From contig JARBJD010000076.1 in the NCBI GenBank assembly GCA_033064195.1, positions 1 to 64,000 on the forward strand: a stretch of 64,000 nt of DNA, read 5' to 3'. This document shows positions 21,823 through 33,407 of this stretch, piece after piece. Each line of letters opens with the position of its first letter. The stretch's first letter is position 1. The DNA comes from Blattamonas nauphoetae (taxonomy: Eukaryota; Preaxostyla; Oxymonadida). The position numbers were made by a program, and so were the translations under genes. The notes under the pieces are model-generated. The model had not been told where the DNA came from, searched no databases, and saw only the letters and a list, made by a program, of their open reading frames with translations.

Positions 21823-23139
21823 CATGGCGAACACGACGATCATCAAGAAGAGGAAGAAGCTGACAATTGTACTGTTGAAAACGAAGTAGAAGTAGCAGAT
21901 TATGCCGATGAAGAACATATTCTAGGAGATCAAGGGAAAGACGGAGCTTCTGAGGAGATTATCGAAGACGAAGAACAAGTGGATGAACAGAATCAGCAGG
22001 AAGCAGATTTTGATGACAAAATATATGGACACAATGTTGAGCATGAAGTAGAAGACGAAAATGTCGCTGACGAATATGAACAGGCAGAAGATGATGAGGA
22101 CTGAACCAAAATCGTAGGAGAGAGTAAAGAAGCTGAAGAAAACGAACTTGACCAAACTGGCGAAATGGAAGATGAAGAAAACTATACTGCTGAAGAAGAA
22201 CTGAAATAAACAGCTCAAGAAGAGGGTGAACAAGCAGATGGAGATGCCGATTGCAACCGACAAGAACTTGAGCAATCAGAACGCGAAGATAGAGATGTTG
22301 AGGAACAGTATGAAGAAATGGACGAAGATGCCGGATCTGAACAGAATGCAGATGAAAAAGAAAACGAGAATGATGAAGCTGTCGAAAGCGAGCATATCGA
22401 CGATGACGATCCTGACGCTGCCGGTCCCGAAAATGAGCAAGTTGAGTCTGAACATGAAGATTTGCAGGAGGAAGATGATGGAAAAGCTGAAGAAGCGGAG
22501 GATTTCGAAGAAGACCAAGTTGAAGACGAAGAAATCGAAGGTGAAGTCAAAACGCGCTCATTTGGTGCATCAGCCCAACAAGAAGAATCAAACGATGAAG
22601 AAAATGAGCTAAACGATGAAGATAATGAGGTATTTGCAAAAGCAGCAGATTAACAACCAGAAACCGACAGTCAATTTGAAAACAATGCACAAGCGGAAGG
22701 GACGGAATGAGAAGCTGAAAGAGAAGAAGACAGCAACTATTCAGTCAAATCACGGGAGAGTTTACAATCGGAAAAAACATCGTGGAGTTCGAAGTCCAGT
22801 CGATCTTCAAAACTTTCAAGCTCTGAATCTCGGAAACCACACTTGTAGGAAGAAAAAGAGGAAGTATTGGAAGAAGCAAAATCCGAAGAACAAGATGGGC
22901 AGGAGGAAGAGTTTGAAGGTCAACAAGAATATGGATTGGAGAAAGGAGACAGCTTCGATCCTCAGTCGGACAGGGAACCGGAGCATCAAACGGAAACAAA
23001 TGACAATGAGGACAAAATCGTGAATGCACGAACATATGGGGAGACAGAAGGTGGAGAAGAAGGATCTGTGCATGGAACAGCTTTCGAATCCAATTCAGAT
23101 GCTGAAACGGAAGAATCGTACGAAAAAGAAGGAGAATGA
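21823..23139 (+). pseudogene. Glu/Asp-rich acidic reading frame with in-frame stops
   Basis: One frame from about 21823 to 23139 is continuously acidic (runs such as EEVEDEEIEG-like and DEDAGSEQNADEKENEN) with later patches of Ser/Lys (SVKSRESLQSEK). It is interrupted by stops of all three kinds (TGA 22102, TAA 22207, TAA 22651, TGA near 22708, TAG near 22846) but shows no frameshift over 1.3 kb. All three stop types argue against a reassigned code. It probably was a long acidic, low-complexity host protein decayed by point changes only; its strong codon periodicity makes the frame easy to see. Function unknown. Confidence 0.5.
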
Positions 23140-23159
23140 GTGTGGGAAACAGGAGGATG

Positions 23160-23422
23160 ATGGAGAGTGGGTGGTGTTGGACAACGCGGGAATTATGGCG
23201 ATGAGCGCGATGACTTACAAATTCAGTTTGATCAAAACAACAGCACAGCCGATCACAATCAAGATCACCGTGTTCAACTCATCGCTGGCAGATCAAGCAA
23301 TCTTACCAGCCACTGCTGAGTTTGTTCACAAACACCGGGGCCGAGATCCTTCTCAACAACGTGACCTTCAAGAATCTGAAAATGTTCGAGAAGACAGACA
23401 AGATTCCGGTGACACCGATCAT
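23160..23422 (+). pseudogene. Beta-helix surface-type protein gene, part left of hAT insertion
   Basis: The frame reading AEILLNNVTFKNLKMFEK then DKIPVTPII stops at the hAT element and continues in phase after it with KIESKGAISFTDTTF at 29016. The LxNVTFxN pattern is a beta-helix rung typical of repetitive surface proteins. An adjacent frame (23024-23521) is a shadow. Confidence 0.7.
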
Positions 23423-23840
23423 CAGGGGTTAGGCATTGGGCCCACGGTGCCCAGCTTTTTTGTGCTCAGCTCTAAACCGCTGTTTGAATTCCTTTTTCAC
23501 GTGTTTAAATGTGTGTATTAGGTGAACATTTCATGTGTATTTTTGAGTAGAATATTCAAGTCTCTCCATCCGGACAGTTTGATCGCACTTATTTAAACTT
23601 GTTATTTTTCACTCAAAACATGTCTTAAAGAATATACTGATCTCAAAATGGATTCAATTCAATCAAAATGTCACGAATTCACCAAATATGATGAGAAACG
23701 ACCAGGCCACCACTTTCTCCCCTTTATCATTTTCTCGATGAGATCGAAGCACCAAACGCAATTTACTTTCTGAAAACATTGTTGAATGACTTTAAATAAA
23801 TGCCAAATGAAGTGCTTTATTCTCTGAAAGCTTCTTTAGT

Positions 23841-26054
23841 TCATAGTTCATCCCATCCTTCAGAGAGTTCGTCATCAAAGTCATCGTGAACGACCACGAT
23901 TCTCGGCTCTCCGGAGAAGCTTCTCTTCGTCCCTCTGGGGGAGTGAAGGTCAGTCAATGTGGTCTGAATTGATGGATACATGTCAAATGATAACATTTTC
24001 GGAGAGTTGTGGAGGATCCTCGTCAGGGTGCAGAGATGTGGGATTCGCAGTTGGGATCGCTCTCTCCTCTGTGTGTAATGGAGAACTGAAAACTCTCTCT
24101 CGGTTGGGACTGATGTGCTTGCGATTGTTTTCAAGGCGATAATGATCGGGAGAATTGACTCAAGTGAGTGGAAGAGATGATTCGAGAGGATCAGATCAAA
24201 AAGTTGAGTTTTTGTTAGTGGAAGCAGACTGAAATGAGCCTTGTAGACAGACTTAAGATGTCTCCAATGGGTGATTATATTTTTGCGCTGGAGAGGTGGA
24301 ATTATGTTCTGGAACAGCTGAGCGAGGGACAACATTTTTGAGTCCTCACGTTCTGAATCTGGGAGGAGAAGTGTCGAATGTGAGAAGAATTCCAGATCTT
24401 CTGTTTGATCGGGAAGGAGAAATCTGATAGTAATCGAGTTGAATAGTGACTGAGCGAGTTGTCTACATTCCTGATGAGAAGACTCAATATATGGCTCAAA
24501 ATTAAGCTGAGTGTGCTCCGATAGTTTGATGGACAAGAATTCTTCGAACTCATCCGGATTTTGACTTGCGATTTCATTTCTGAAACGATTGACAATGTAA
24601 CGTGTTTGAGGCATTGAAAGAGTGTCAGTCTGGAGAAGGAGTGAGATGTCGTTTGCTTTTGAGAGGAGATACTCAAGGAGAGCTAATCGAACAACATTCT
24701 GAGTGTCCAAGAAGAAAGAACAAAGCTGAGCAGTTGTCGGATCAGTATCGGGTTGGTTGATGCGTAAAATAACTTCAAGGAATGTGAGTGTCTCACGAAT
24801 AGCCGATAGTTTTGTAATCCATCTGGTGTTGACCGGTTTGGTGAGAGTCCTTCGCTTGGAACCGAGCCTTTCCATTTCTTTCCTGAATAATTTAGTTTTG
24901 GCGTGCGATTTGGTGATAGAATGGACAAACAACATTGAATTGTGAATTAATAGTTTGGAGAAGGGGTGGTTTGGATCGTCGAAGACATCCTTTAGTGAAA
25001 GTTGGAACCGATGGGCGGAGCAGTGAATGTGAAGGATATTCTTGTTGGATTGTTTGAGATGCTTTATAAAACCGTTTCGAACCCCAACCATCGCCGGATC
25101 GCCGTCGGTTGTGACAGAAACGATCTGTGAAATGTCGATGTGGGCCTTGTTGATCTGCCGTATGAATGCCGTGAATAATTCCGCGCCGGTACAACCATTT
25201 GTCATCTCTTCCAAGCCAACCAACCGTGTTTCAATTTCTCCATTCTTTGACAAAAACCGAACATGAACACACAAAACAGATTGTGAATTGTGGTCAGTCG
25301 ATGTGTCTAGAATTAGAGAAACGGGAGTGGGATGTGTTGGATCATTGGAAGGCAATTGGTTGAAATAGACGTCGAGTGCGTCGGCTATCCTCCAGAATTT
25401 TTTGTTGTCAGAAGTTGGAGCAGATGATACGAACCTTGGGTTCGACATGAGATTGAATTGATTTGTGAGATCCTTGAATTGAGTACATGGCAGAAAGTGA
25501 TGAGCTATGTAGTGCACAGCTCTGATTTCATTGAAACGATGAATTTGAATCGACCGTAGATCAATTGGCGGAATTGTAGACTGAGGACTTGTGGGGTCGA
25601 GAGTGTCCATTTCTATTGATTTTTGATGAATTCTTGTTTTGAGATGTCGTCTAAGTGACTTGACATTTTGTGGAGTCGCTGGTTCAGAAATGAACTCGTC
25701 TCGGGGCCGTTTGAGTTTGTCTTGATGCTTGTGACATAATTTACAATAGATTCCTTCTCCTTCCAGGTAAAAGGGAGACTGACCTGATTCGTCCAGCCAT
25801 TCTTTCTCATGGATCCACTTGTCGTAGAGTCGGTATGATGCTGGAAGGACAGGAATAACGTTCTCCTGCCTCTCGATATGTTCATCCACATCTGAATCAT
25901 CGATTAGATGATCATGTGACTGTTGTGATGCGCTTGGTTCGGAAGGGACGATCGAATTTGATTGTTCATCTTGATCATCACTAGGATGATTCTTTTTGAG
26001 ATCGTGTTGGTGGATGAAAGAGAGGAGTGTTGGTTGAATGAGGCGATGTGACAT
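23841..26054 (-). CDS. hAT family transposase
   Basis: 737 codons from the ATG at 26054 (MSHRLIQPTLLSFIHQ), preferred to the ATG at 26093 because the QPTLLSF start is typical and the 13 extra residues are a hydrophobic leader next to a CAG acceptor-like site. Features in order: a C2H2-type DNA-binding finger (IYCKLC ... LRRHLKTRIH) at ~104-135; an RNase H-like core with LILDTSTD and VTTDGDPAMVG as first and second acidic sites; the HCSAHRFQL motif; and the C-terminal hAT dimerisation region STSVPTEREFSVLHYTQRRE. The frame has no stops, so the enzyme may be active. It cuts and pastes hAT DNA with 8-bp duplications and might mobilise the cargo elements at 18.1 and 47.5 kb if their ends are compatible. 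Confidence 0.92.
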   Translation of the reverse strand: MSHRLIQPTLLSFIHQHDLKKNHPSDDQDEQSNSIVPSEPSASQQSHDHLIDDSDVDEHIERQENVIPVLPASYRLYDKWIHEKEWLDESGQSPFYLEGEGIYCKLCHKHQDKLKRPRDEFISEPATPQNVKSLRRHLKTRIHQKSIEMDTLDPTSPQSTIPPIDLRSIQIHRFNEIRAVHYIAHHFLPCTQFKDLTNQFNLMSNPRFVSSAPTSDNKKFWRIADALDVYFNQLPSNDPTHPTPVSLILDTSTDHNSQSVLCVHVRFLSKNGEIETRLVGLEEMTNGCTGAELFTAFIRQINKAHIDISQIVSVTTDGDPAMVGVRNGFIKHLKQSNKNILHIHCSAHRFQLSLKDVFDDPNHPFSKLLIHNSMLFVHSITKSHAKTKLFRKEMERLGSKRRTLTKPVNTRWITKLSAIRETLTFLEVILRINQPDTDPTTAQLCSFFLDTQNVVRLALLEYLLSKANDISLLLQTDTLSMPQTRYIVNRFRNEIASQNPDEFEEFLSIKLSEHTQLNFEPYIESSHQECRQLAQSLFNSITIRFLLPDQTEDLEFFSHSTLLLPDSEREDSKMLSLAQLFQNIIPPLQRKNIITHWRHLKSVYKAHFSLLPLTKTQLFDLILSNHLFHSLESILPIIIALKTIASTSVPTEREFSVLHYTQRRERSQLRIPHLCTLTRILHNSPKMLSFDMYPSIQTTLTDLHSPRGTKRSFSGEPRIVVVHDDFDDELSEGWDEL

Positions 26055-26099
26055 CTGGACGGTTACAAGAAGGAGAAGACAGGTGAGTGTCATAATTCA

Positions 26100-28920
26100 G
26101 GCAAAAATTGAAGCTCTGATTTAGGCAATTAGACAAACAGACCGATTTCTCTAACGTGAGTGAATCAAAAAAGTCTTCCTGAATGTTTCTTTCTTTTTTC
26201 TCATCTGAAGCAGGATGACGCCGTACGAATCTGAAACGACTCCGCTTGCGTTCCAGAACGAACCCAGCTCGATTCTGCTCTCGTTGTGGATGACACAGAT
26301 TCAGGCGATCTTGCATGGGTTCAACATCAGCATGTTGTTTACTCCTGTGTAACTGTCGCGTCTCGTCTCCGATATCCGTCGCATCACATCTGCTCCCTGA
26401 ACTTCCACAGTCTGTTTCTGGTGAATGTGATGACAACATCGAAGCTCCTGGATGATAGGACGTTCAAAAACAAGGACCAGACAGTAGTTGGTCGCCGCGA
26501 GTTCACTGTTCATCAAGTTTCTTCCTCATCCTCCTAACATTTCTTTGTCGTTTTGACAAGCCACAGGCCATGTCACTAGAGTTTCTCCGGTTTCTATCCC
26601 TTTGATGATCACTGTCCCCATTTGCGTCTCCATTGATACTTGTAGCAATCGATACTGACAGCATGGTTTATTATTGTTTCATCTTCAATTATTTGCATTC
26701 AGATGAACAATATCAATCGTTTCTCCTCGCAATTCTCAATGTAGAAGAGAGTGATGATGATACGCTTTCCTAAAATCTTCGTCTTCGGACATCATCGATG
26801 GCAAATGATGAGCTGGACTTTTCTCTACGATGTATGCAGAAAAGCTGATTCTTATGACATACTTGTCACTTCAAGTTCTTTGATTCTCCATTCATGCAAA
26901 TGTTCATCGGATTATCTCTTAAAGCTCCACAGAGATAAGCTCCAATCCTCTCTTCGCGCTGACATTGAAAATCAGAATTGTGAATCAAAAATTCGTAGTA
27001 TGGGTTCATTGTATCTCGATTTTCATGTATCAGGTGTATCACGACGATGAAGTTGAATCGGTATGCGAAGACTTCTGCTCGACACATCGCCTTCCTCCCA
27101 CTGCGAAGACAGCCCTTGTTGAGCAAGTTCTTGTAACGAAGGAAACCTTTAACCAGAAAGAATTGAGGGAACTCGATGTGTGTAGTCGATGAGAGCGGAC
27201 AGAACAAGAACACTTGAAAAATCAACTGAATCGTTCGCGACCTTCTTGAAGGAAAAAACGAAAGTCAGAGCGCCATGTGAATATGCAGATGACGACAAGG
27301 CGTCGAAAAGCAGATAGTGAACTGCGTGTGATAGCTCAGAAAGCAACATGGATTGATCTACCAACAAACTCCACCTTCCAATCAACTGTGTTGACGTTGA
27401 TGGGGAAAACTGTCTGACAAGTTCGAAGTGCGAAAGAAACACATTGATGGCTCTTTTGGGGATAGGCTGACAGAAGAAGGGAAGACAATGAAGGCGCGAA
27501 AAGATTCGTGAAAGAAAGAACACGAAGCGATGTTGATTGCCCAAGAACCGCGGCTTTCGATTGTTACGTTCTCCAATGCAGATATCCAAGCAAGTGCAAA
27601 TTACTGAAATGCATCTCTCCGAGAAAGACAGACAGAAACAAAACTGCCTCCGAAATATTCATTCAGGCCAAAGATCTGCAGTACGAAGGCATAAAGTGTG
27701 CTTGTTGTTCTCACAACACTTCTCCTTCACTCAACGTTCAGTTTTTTTGCTTATTTCAGCTTTCCACAGACTGGTCGCGAATCTTTCAATGATTCCTTGA
27801 TTGTATAAAGATTCATCTTGAATTGAAAGAAGATAATATTGCTAAATCATCACCTGAGTGGGAAAAGGATAAAAAAACTACAGAACAACGGATATATTTC
27901 CTAAAATGGCGCTAAGAGTCCATTGAACCATCGTCAACTCCCCCATCCAATCCAAGTCGAGCCCGCTTGGGAGACACAACCAATCGACGTCACTGAGATC
28001 CAGACACAACATCGTCATCACCCGCAATGGTCAGTGGTGAGAGCGAAGCTGGGAGAAGAAACGATGTTGGGGATGTCGTTGAAGACGTGGGGACATGTGT
28101 AGTGTCGGCAGCGGAACCGCAAGTGGTTGATTAATCTGATGAACTGACAGCAGACACATTCTTTTTGAACTGCGGCTCTTTTTCAACGGTGTTTGATCGG
28201 TCGGATCAACCGCCCCATCAGATTCAGCCTCAATCGACAATTGCGGCTGATCAAACGACTCAGCTAAGCTCTGGTCCCCCGAGGAAGCCAAGGCGGTCAT
28301 CTAGGTCGAATGGCGACTCGATTCTGGAGACACTGATGGCGAAATTGGTGCAAGGCGAGATGGCGGTTGTACAGGCATCGAATCAGCCGTCCTTCGTCGC
28401 AATCAATCGGTTGGAAGCGGGGCGAGTCTTGATTGGGTGACGGAAGCGGATGATTGAGAGTTTCTGTGGCGACGACAAGGGTTGAGAGATGAATGGTGCA
28501 GGTGAAGGCGAGGTGAATAAACACACTGCAATGATTCGCTAAAGTTGATTGGAGGGGCGGGACGAATGTGGAGGTGAAGCTGCCTGAAGGGTGAAGAGAT
28601 GATGACTCGGTGGCTGTTCTTGATTCAATATCGATTCTCGGTGAATAGAACTGGTACGTTTTCAGTCGAGGTGGAATACACATACGTGTCTTGTGTCGTT
28701 TTCTTGACTCTCTTGTGGCGGTTAGAACGTCTTGGTTTTCCTGAGGAGGGATCTAACCATTAAAATGTGCACTCACATTGAGAAGATGAAAAAAGGTGAA
28801 ATTGAGATCCAACTGTACTCTCTATTTCCAGACATGTAATTCGGTACTTCCTTTTTTGCTACCAATCCTTTCTTTAAAGTGAAATTTATGAAAAGAAGTG
28901 AAAAGTTGAAGTGCTTATTT
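26100..28920. other. hAT interior beyond the transposase
   Basis: About 2.8 kb with no full gene. A plus frame near 26220-26340 (TPYESETTPLAFQNEP) and another near 28165-28440 have no recognised domain. A protein-like piece lies at 26965-27192 and is listed separately. This much non-transposase sequence is more than a minimal hAT needs and may be captured host DNA. Confidence 0.4.
26965..27192 (+). pseudogene. Possible captured host gene fragment in hAT
   Basis: The frame contains VYHDDEVESVCEDFCSTHRL then PPTAKTALVEQVLVTKE. This resembles a short module (beta strand, then D-x-V-x-x-FC-x-x-H, then helix) that I recall from repeat proteins of other protists, but no name can be given. The upstream frame DFHV suggests a short intron or a junction just before it. 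Confidence 0.3.
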
Positions 28921-28946
28921 TGGCGCCGGTGCCCAGCCCCCCGGAC

Positions 28947-28978
28947 GACAAGCTGAGCACCGATGTGCTCAGCTTGTC
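28947..28978. repeat. Subterminal hairpin of the hAT element
   Basis: Perfect 14-bp stem GACAAGCTGAGCAC with loop CGAT, 30 bp inside the right end. The arms contain the GTGCTCAGCT motif also found near the left end (23465), pointing to a transposase-binding role. Confidence 0.8.
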
Positions 28979-29007
28979 GCCATTGTGCCCAGCTCACCTA
29001 ATGCCTG

Positions 29008-32000
29008 CCGATCATCAAGATCGAATCGAAAGGAGCGATATCGTTCACCGACACAACGTTTAACGAATATGATTATTCTAGCACAGACAATGAAAAGATC
29101 TTCATTGCAGGATCACGTCTTCACACTCAGATCAAGGCAGTGCAATGGAAAGATTCACTATTATCCACACAGATTCGACCTGAGCTGATGTATTCTCTGG
29201 AGCCGCCTGAGATTCGCATTTTGCTGAACACAAGCGTGAATGAGACAAGCACCCATCCGAACTGTGTGTCGTATCGCTTCACTTGCTTGTCGCTGGATTC
29301 AGGATATCGCATGGCAGAGACGAACAAGTTTGAGGAAGTTCAGACGCAGACGGACTCGGAATTGCTGAAAACGATGCGAATAACACATGAAGTGGTGATT
29401 CAGTCGCATTCGGAGGCTCAAATTCGGACGATCACTCAGATGAGCGATGCTGGGATCAATGTGAATACTGAAGGAAAGACAGCAACACTGAAGCACATGA
29501 TTATTAAGCTGGTCCCAGCGACGACGATGGAAACATTCGTTTCTGTGGAAACTGGTGCACTGTCGCTGGGAAAAGGAACACGTTGGAACAGACACAGAAA
29601 CAGAGCTGGGAGATTCTCTTCACTGCCTGATACGGATCAAGGAAGGGAGCACACTGACGCTGGTGGACACACAGTTCAAAAAGCTGCGTTTCACTCACGA
29701 GACACTCGGAACAGTGCTCTACATCGAAGCATGGGGAGTTCTGTCGACAACACAAGGCTCGCCATTCACAGACATCAACTCGAACGCGACCGGATCACTT
29801 GTGTTCCTGGAATCAGATAATTTGGAAAGGGACTCGAAGATGGAGCCTCTGATGCTTTTCTGTGCGCAGTACACACTGAAAACAAACACAGTTTCCTTCA
29901 CTCGTGCGCAAGGGAATCTGTTCTTTGGGAAGATGAACGGGGTGGCAGGAAGTCTGGTGTATTATTGGTATCCCCACACATCGGCAGAAGAGGAGCCGAC
30001 AGTGAACGACGATGGGGATGATCATGTTGTGTGTGGACTGGCGGAGTTACCGTGTTCATCGCTGGACTTTGGATATGAACATCTGAAGAAAGAAGATATG
30101 ACGCTGGTTTTGACATCAGATGGTTGGGTTGGGAAGACACTGGAAACAAGTTTCGATGTGGAGACGATTCAGGGGAAAGCAGGCACAGAGAAACTGAAGA
30201 TGGAGGTTGTGGAAGGAACACGAGAAAAGGCAGTTCTGACAGCAGTTGGACATCTGAAAGTGACAAACACACCGATTGGAGGAAGCTCATCAGTTTCGAT
30301 CTCGTCAGCGCTTGTGTCGGTTTGACTTTGCCCAAAACACGATCCAGAACATCATCACGACCAATTCGAAGTCATTGTTTGAGGTATCATCAGGAGTACT
30401 GTCTCTGAACACAGTGACATTGAAATGGACATGGAAGATTCCATTGCTGTTGACCCAAACAGGCGGATCGACAACACTGACATCCTGTTCAATGGCTCTG
30501 GAGTCAGCCGATTCATCAGCCGACGCAGATATTCTGAAAGTGGAAGGAGGAAGTGTGGAGATGACAGGAAAGGACTCGCTGACACTGACAAAGAGTGCCT
30601 TTGTTGCAGGACCATCATCGCACACATCAAACGCCGCAGCTGCATCGACAATCGCATTCCCTGTGAAGAACGAACAAAAGCTGACGATTGGAGACATGAC
30701 AAACGAAGTAACATTCTCAAACTGTGGAGGGGACAGCAATGGAGGAGCGCTGAGAGTGGATGTGGATGATGGCGGAGAGTTGGAGCTGACGAACACGAAG
30801 TTGTTGTCAAGTCGAACGAGTCTGGGAGGAGGAGTTCATGTGAGTGTTCTGAGTGGAGGAAGAGCGACGATTGTTGATGTGTCATCCCTGGGAGCAGAAG
30901 GGTCGTTCGTTCTGAACAATCTGGCGTTTGGGACAGACACTACAGAGAACAAAGTTGGCACAGAAAAGACGGGTCACAACGTGTTTATCCGAACTGCAGC
31001 CAACAAACGAGGGCTGATCAACGAGATTAGTGTTGTTGGGAGTGGACTTTCGTTGCCGTCGGGCAGCGTGTTCACCGCAGCGGAACTTGAGCTGTGGTCG
31101 TTCTCAGAAACGAATGGGTTGAGTGGAGGGATTACGCATCTGTTCAAGATTTACGAAGGAGGGACACGGATTTAAGACGATGCGAATGAAATCGACCACG
31201 CACTATGTGGACATCCCCGTCTGCCGTGCCGTTCTCTCTCCTTGTCGCTGTCGAACCTGAAAGGAGAATCCATGGAAGTACTTCTTACAGGAGATCTGAA
31301 CCTGGATTTGGCAGCCACATCCACAAAAGACTCGTCGATCTCTCCTCGCCCAGACAACACTCAGAAAACACAATCACAGAGCAAGTGAGTGTGACGATTG
31401 ATTCCAATACACTGACACTCAACTCGCTGACATTCAAGACAACAGTGGTCGATTGCACAGCATCGGCGATTGTGATCACATGTGGAAGTCTGATTGCTGA
31501 GAGTTGTGAGTTCGTTGGAATCACTTCTTCTCAGAGCGGACCAGCGATCTTCGGAACGATTCAAAAATGAAGAGACGCTTCACGTGACAAACTGGAAGTT
31601 CACTTCGTGTTCCTCAAAGGAAGAAGGAGGAGCGATAAAGATTGAATGTGGGGATCTTGTGACGGCAGAGTCGCTGATCGTGAAGGCAGAATTCACAGAC
31701 TGCGAGTGTACAGACGAGAACGATGAGAGAACTTTCGAGATGAAGGGATGGTCCTTGCATGTGACTGGACACGAGCTAGCAAAACTGATTGCGAAAGAGA
31801 ACTGGGCTGGATATCCATCGGAGTGGAACGATACCACAGAACACATTGTTTGGGGAGAGGACAACAAGAAGGTTGGAACACAATTCGAGACGCTTTCTCT
31901 TCTGTTCTCTCTGATTCCGTATTTTGGGATCATTATCACGACAGGAGGAAAGGGAGCGGATGGAAAAGGATGTGGAACACAGAATCTGCTCTCCCAGTCG

Positions 32001-33255
32001 TTTGCGACAGGGCATTCTCATCTTAAGGGAGTTGGAGACCACAAGCTGACCGTCAAAAAGTCAACGATTCTGAACGAGCCAGAACAGTTTGAAGGGAACA
32101 ACGTTGTTTTTGAGGGTGATGCATCGAACGCGGAGGGAGGATTGTGCTCGTGGAAGAGTGGACTTCTGAATCTGACAACGACAACGACATCCATCCAAGA
32201 CGGCACATTCAGTGGATGGAAAGATGGAGGAATCAACCAGAACGGATGAACGCTGACGTTGACAAATGTGTCCTTCGAAGGAGTGGCTTTAGAAATGGAA
32301 GTGTTCAAGTCGATGAAGCGACACATTCGCTGCGAAGGGTTTGACCGTTGTTTGTTGCATTCTGAGCAGACGGCGAATAGGAGATGGAAGCAGAAGAAGA
32401 AAAGGAAAATGAAGAAGAGGCTGATCAAGGAAGCTAAGCGACCAAGGAAAGAAGCGGAGAGGGGAAGAAAAAGAGGAGTGCCAGTAAGTTGAAGAAAAAA
32501 GAGAAAAGGAAGCAGCACGAAGACGAAAGAAGGAACGACACGAAAATGAACGACAACAGTGGTGAGTGAAGCAACACGAGAAGAAGGCGAAAGAGATCGA
32601 AGCTTGTGAACGAGCATTTCGTCTTACAAACCGACCCAAAACTAAAAAAGAGAAAGAACGCAACGAACGACAAGTGAACCGGGCTCATTCTCGCACATTG
32701 AGAAGATCATCGGAAAATTGTCTCCTCTCCTGTCGTTCCAAGGCTTTCACATCGTTCATGGATTGTCTCAGTTTTCGCTGACGTGGGGTAAACTCAAAAA
32801 CGTTGCGGGGCACAGCGGTTCAATATCCGTCGACAAAAGAAGAAAGATTGGAATGGAGCTCGGAATATGAAGTGACGAGTGTTGTGGGAATTGTGAAGTT
32901 TATGGGGGTGGGTCCGACGAGTGGGAAAGGAGACACTCTAAAAGTGTAGAAAGAGGAGGAAGGAGTTGGGTGGGGTGATGTGATTGAGTTGGTTGGGACA
33001 CTCTTCGGAAAATGAACCAGGATCCCGCTTCCACACTGAGGGGATCTTCGAAGCAACTACGCCTTCCCTGTTGCTTAGGGAGAAGTATTTCGTGATTGGT
33101 ATTGTTGTCGGAGGAGTGGAAGGAATGGTGAACCAAAACATTCGCTTCTCTGTTCCTTCTGAGCTGAGTCGAATGACGCGAATCACAGCGAGCGAGTTCA
33201 GCGATGCAGAAAAGACACGAACGGAACAATCATCTTCATCTCGAACTCCAGCTTA
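29008..33255 (+). pseudogene. Beta-helix surface-type protein gene, main part, frameshifted
   Basis: Successive frames encode right-handed beta-helix rungs rich in Gly, Ser, Thr with L-x-L-x-N-x-x-F patterns: AISFTDTTF, LTIGDMTNEVTFSNCGGDSN, GGALRVDVDDGGELEL, NSLTFKTTVVDC and EEGGAIKIECGD. The frame changes near 29.58, 30.31, 31.19 and 31.57 kb, and there is a TGA near 32.25 kb before LTLTNVSFEGVAL. A basic, Lys/Arg/Glu-rich tail (32.36-32.70 kb) resembles a cytoplasmic tail. A further piece at 33.0-33.25 kb (VVGGVEGMVNQNIRFSVPSE) looks like another part of the same family. Large beta-helix proteins of this sort are abundant in oxymonads and thought to be surface adhesins; this copy is decayed, carried inside the Mutator-like element and split by hAT. 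Confidence 0.7.
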
Positions 33256-33407
33256 GGACGGAGTTGTTCTTCTGTAGCATTTCGACGATATGATCTCGTT
33301 TCCTTTCTGTTTGAACCCGAACCTTAATCAAGTTCTCGCTTGGATTTATGAAGAGAGAAGCAGACAAGAAGAATGTAATCGCACAATAAGTGAACTCTCT
33401 TGGTGAA

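Larger units (their letters stand above)
23423..29007. mobile_element. hAT element with transposase, 5.6 kb
   Basis: The left end starts CAGGGGTTAGGCATTGGGC and the right end is the complement of CAGGCATTAGGTGAGC. CCGATCAT flanks both sides (23415-23422 and 29008-29015), a perfect 8-bp target duplication. Subterminal motifs GTGCCCAGCT and GTGCTCAGCT recur near both ends, with a 14-bp-stem hairpin at 28947-28978. It encodes a hAT transposase on the minus strand (23841-26054) and ~2.8 kb of further sequence including a possible captured gene piece near 27.0 kb. It splits the beta-helix gene, proving it inserted after that gene. Confidence 0.92.

Noticed and set aside
21823-23139. Reassigned stop codons in the acidic frame
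   Set aside because: All three stop types occur in it, while intact genes nearby end normally at TGA or TAA and have no internal stops.
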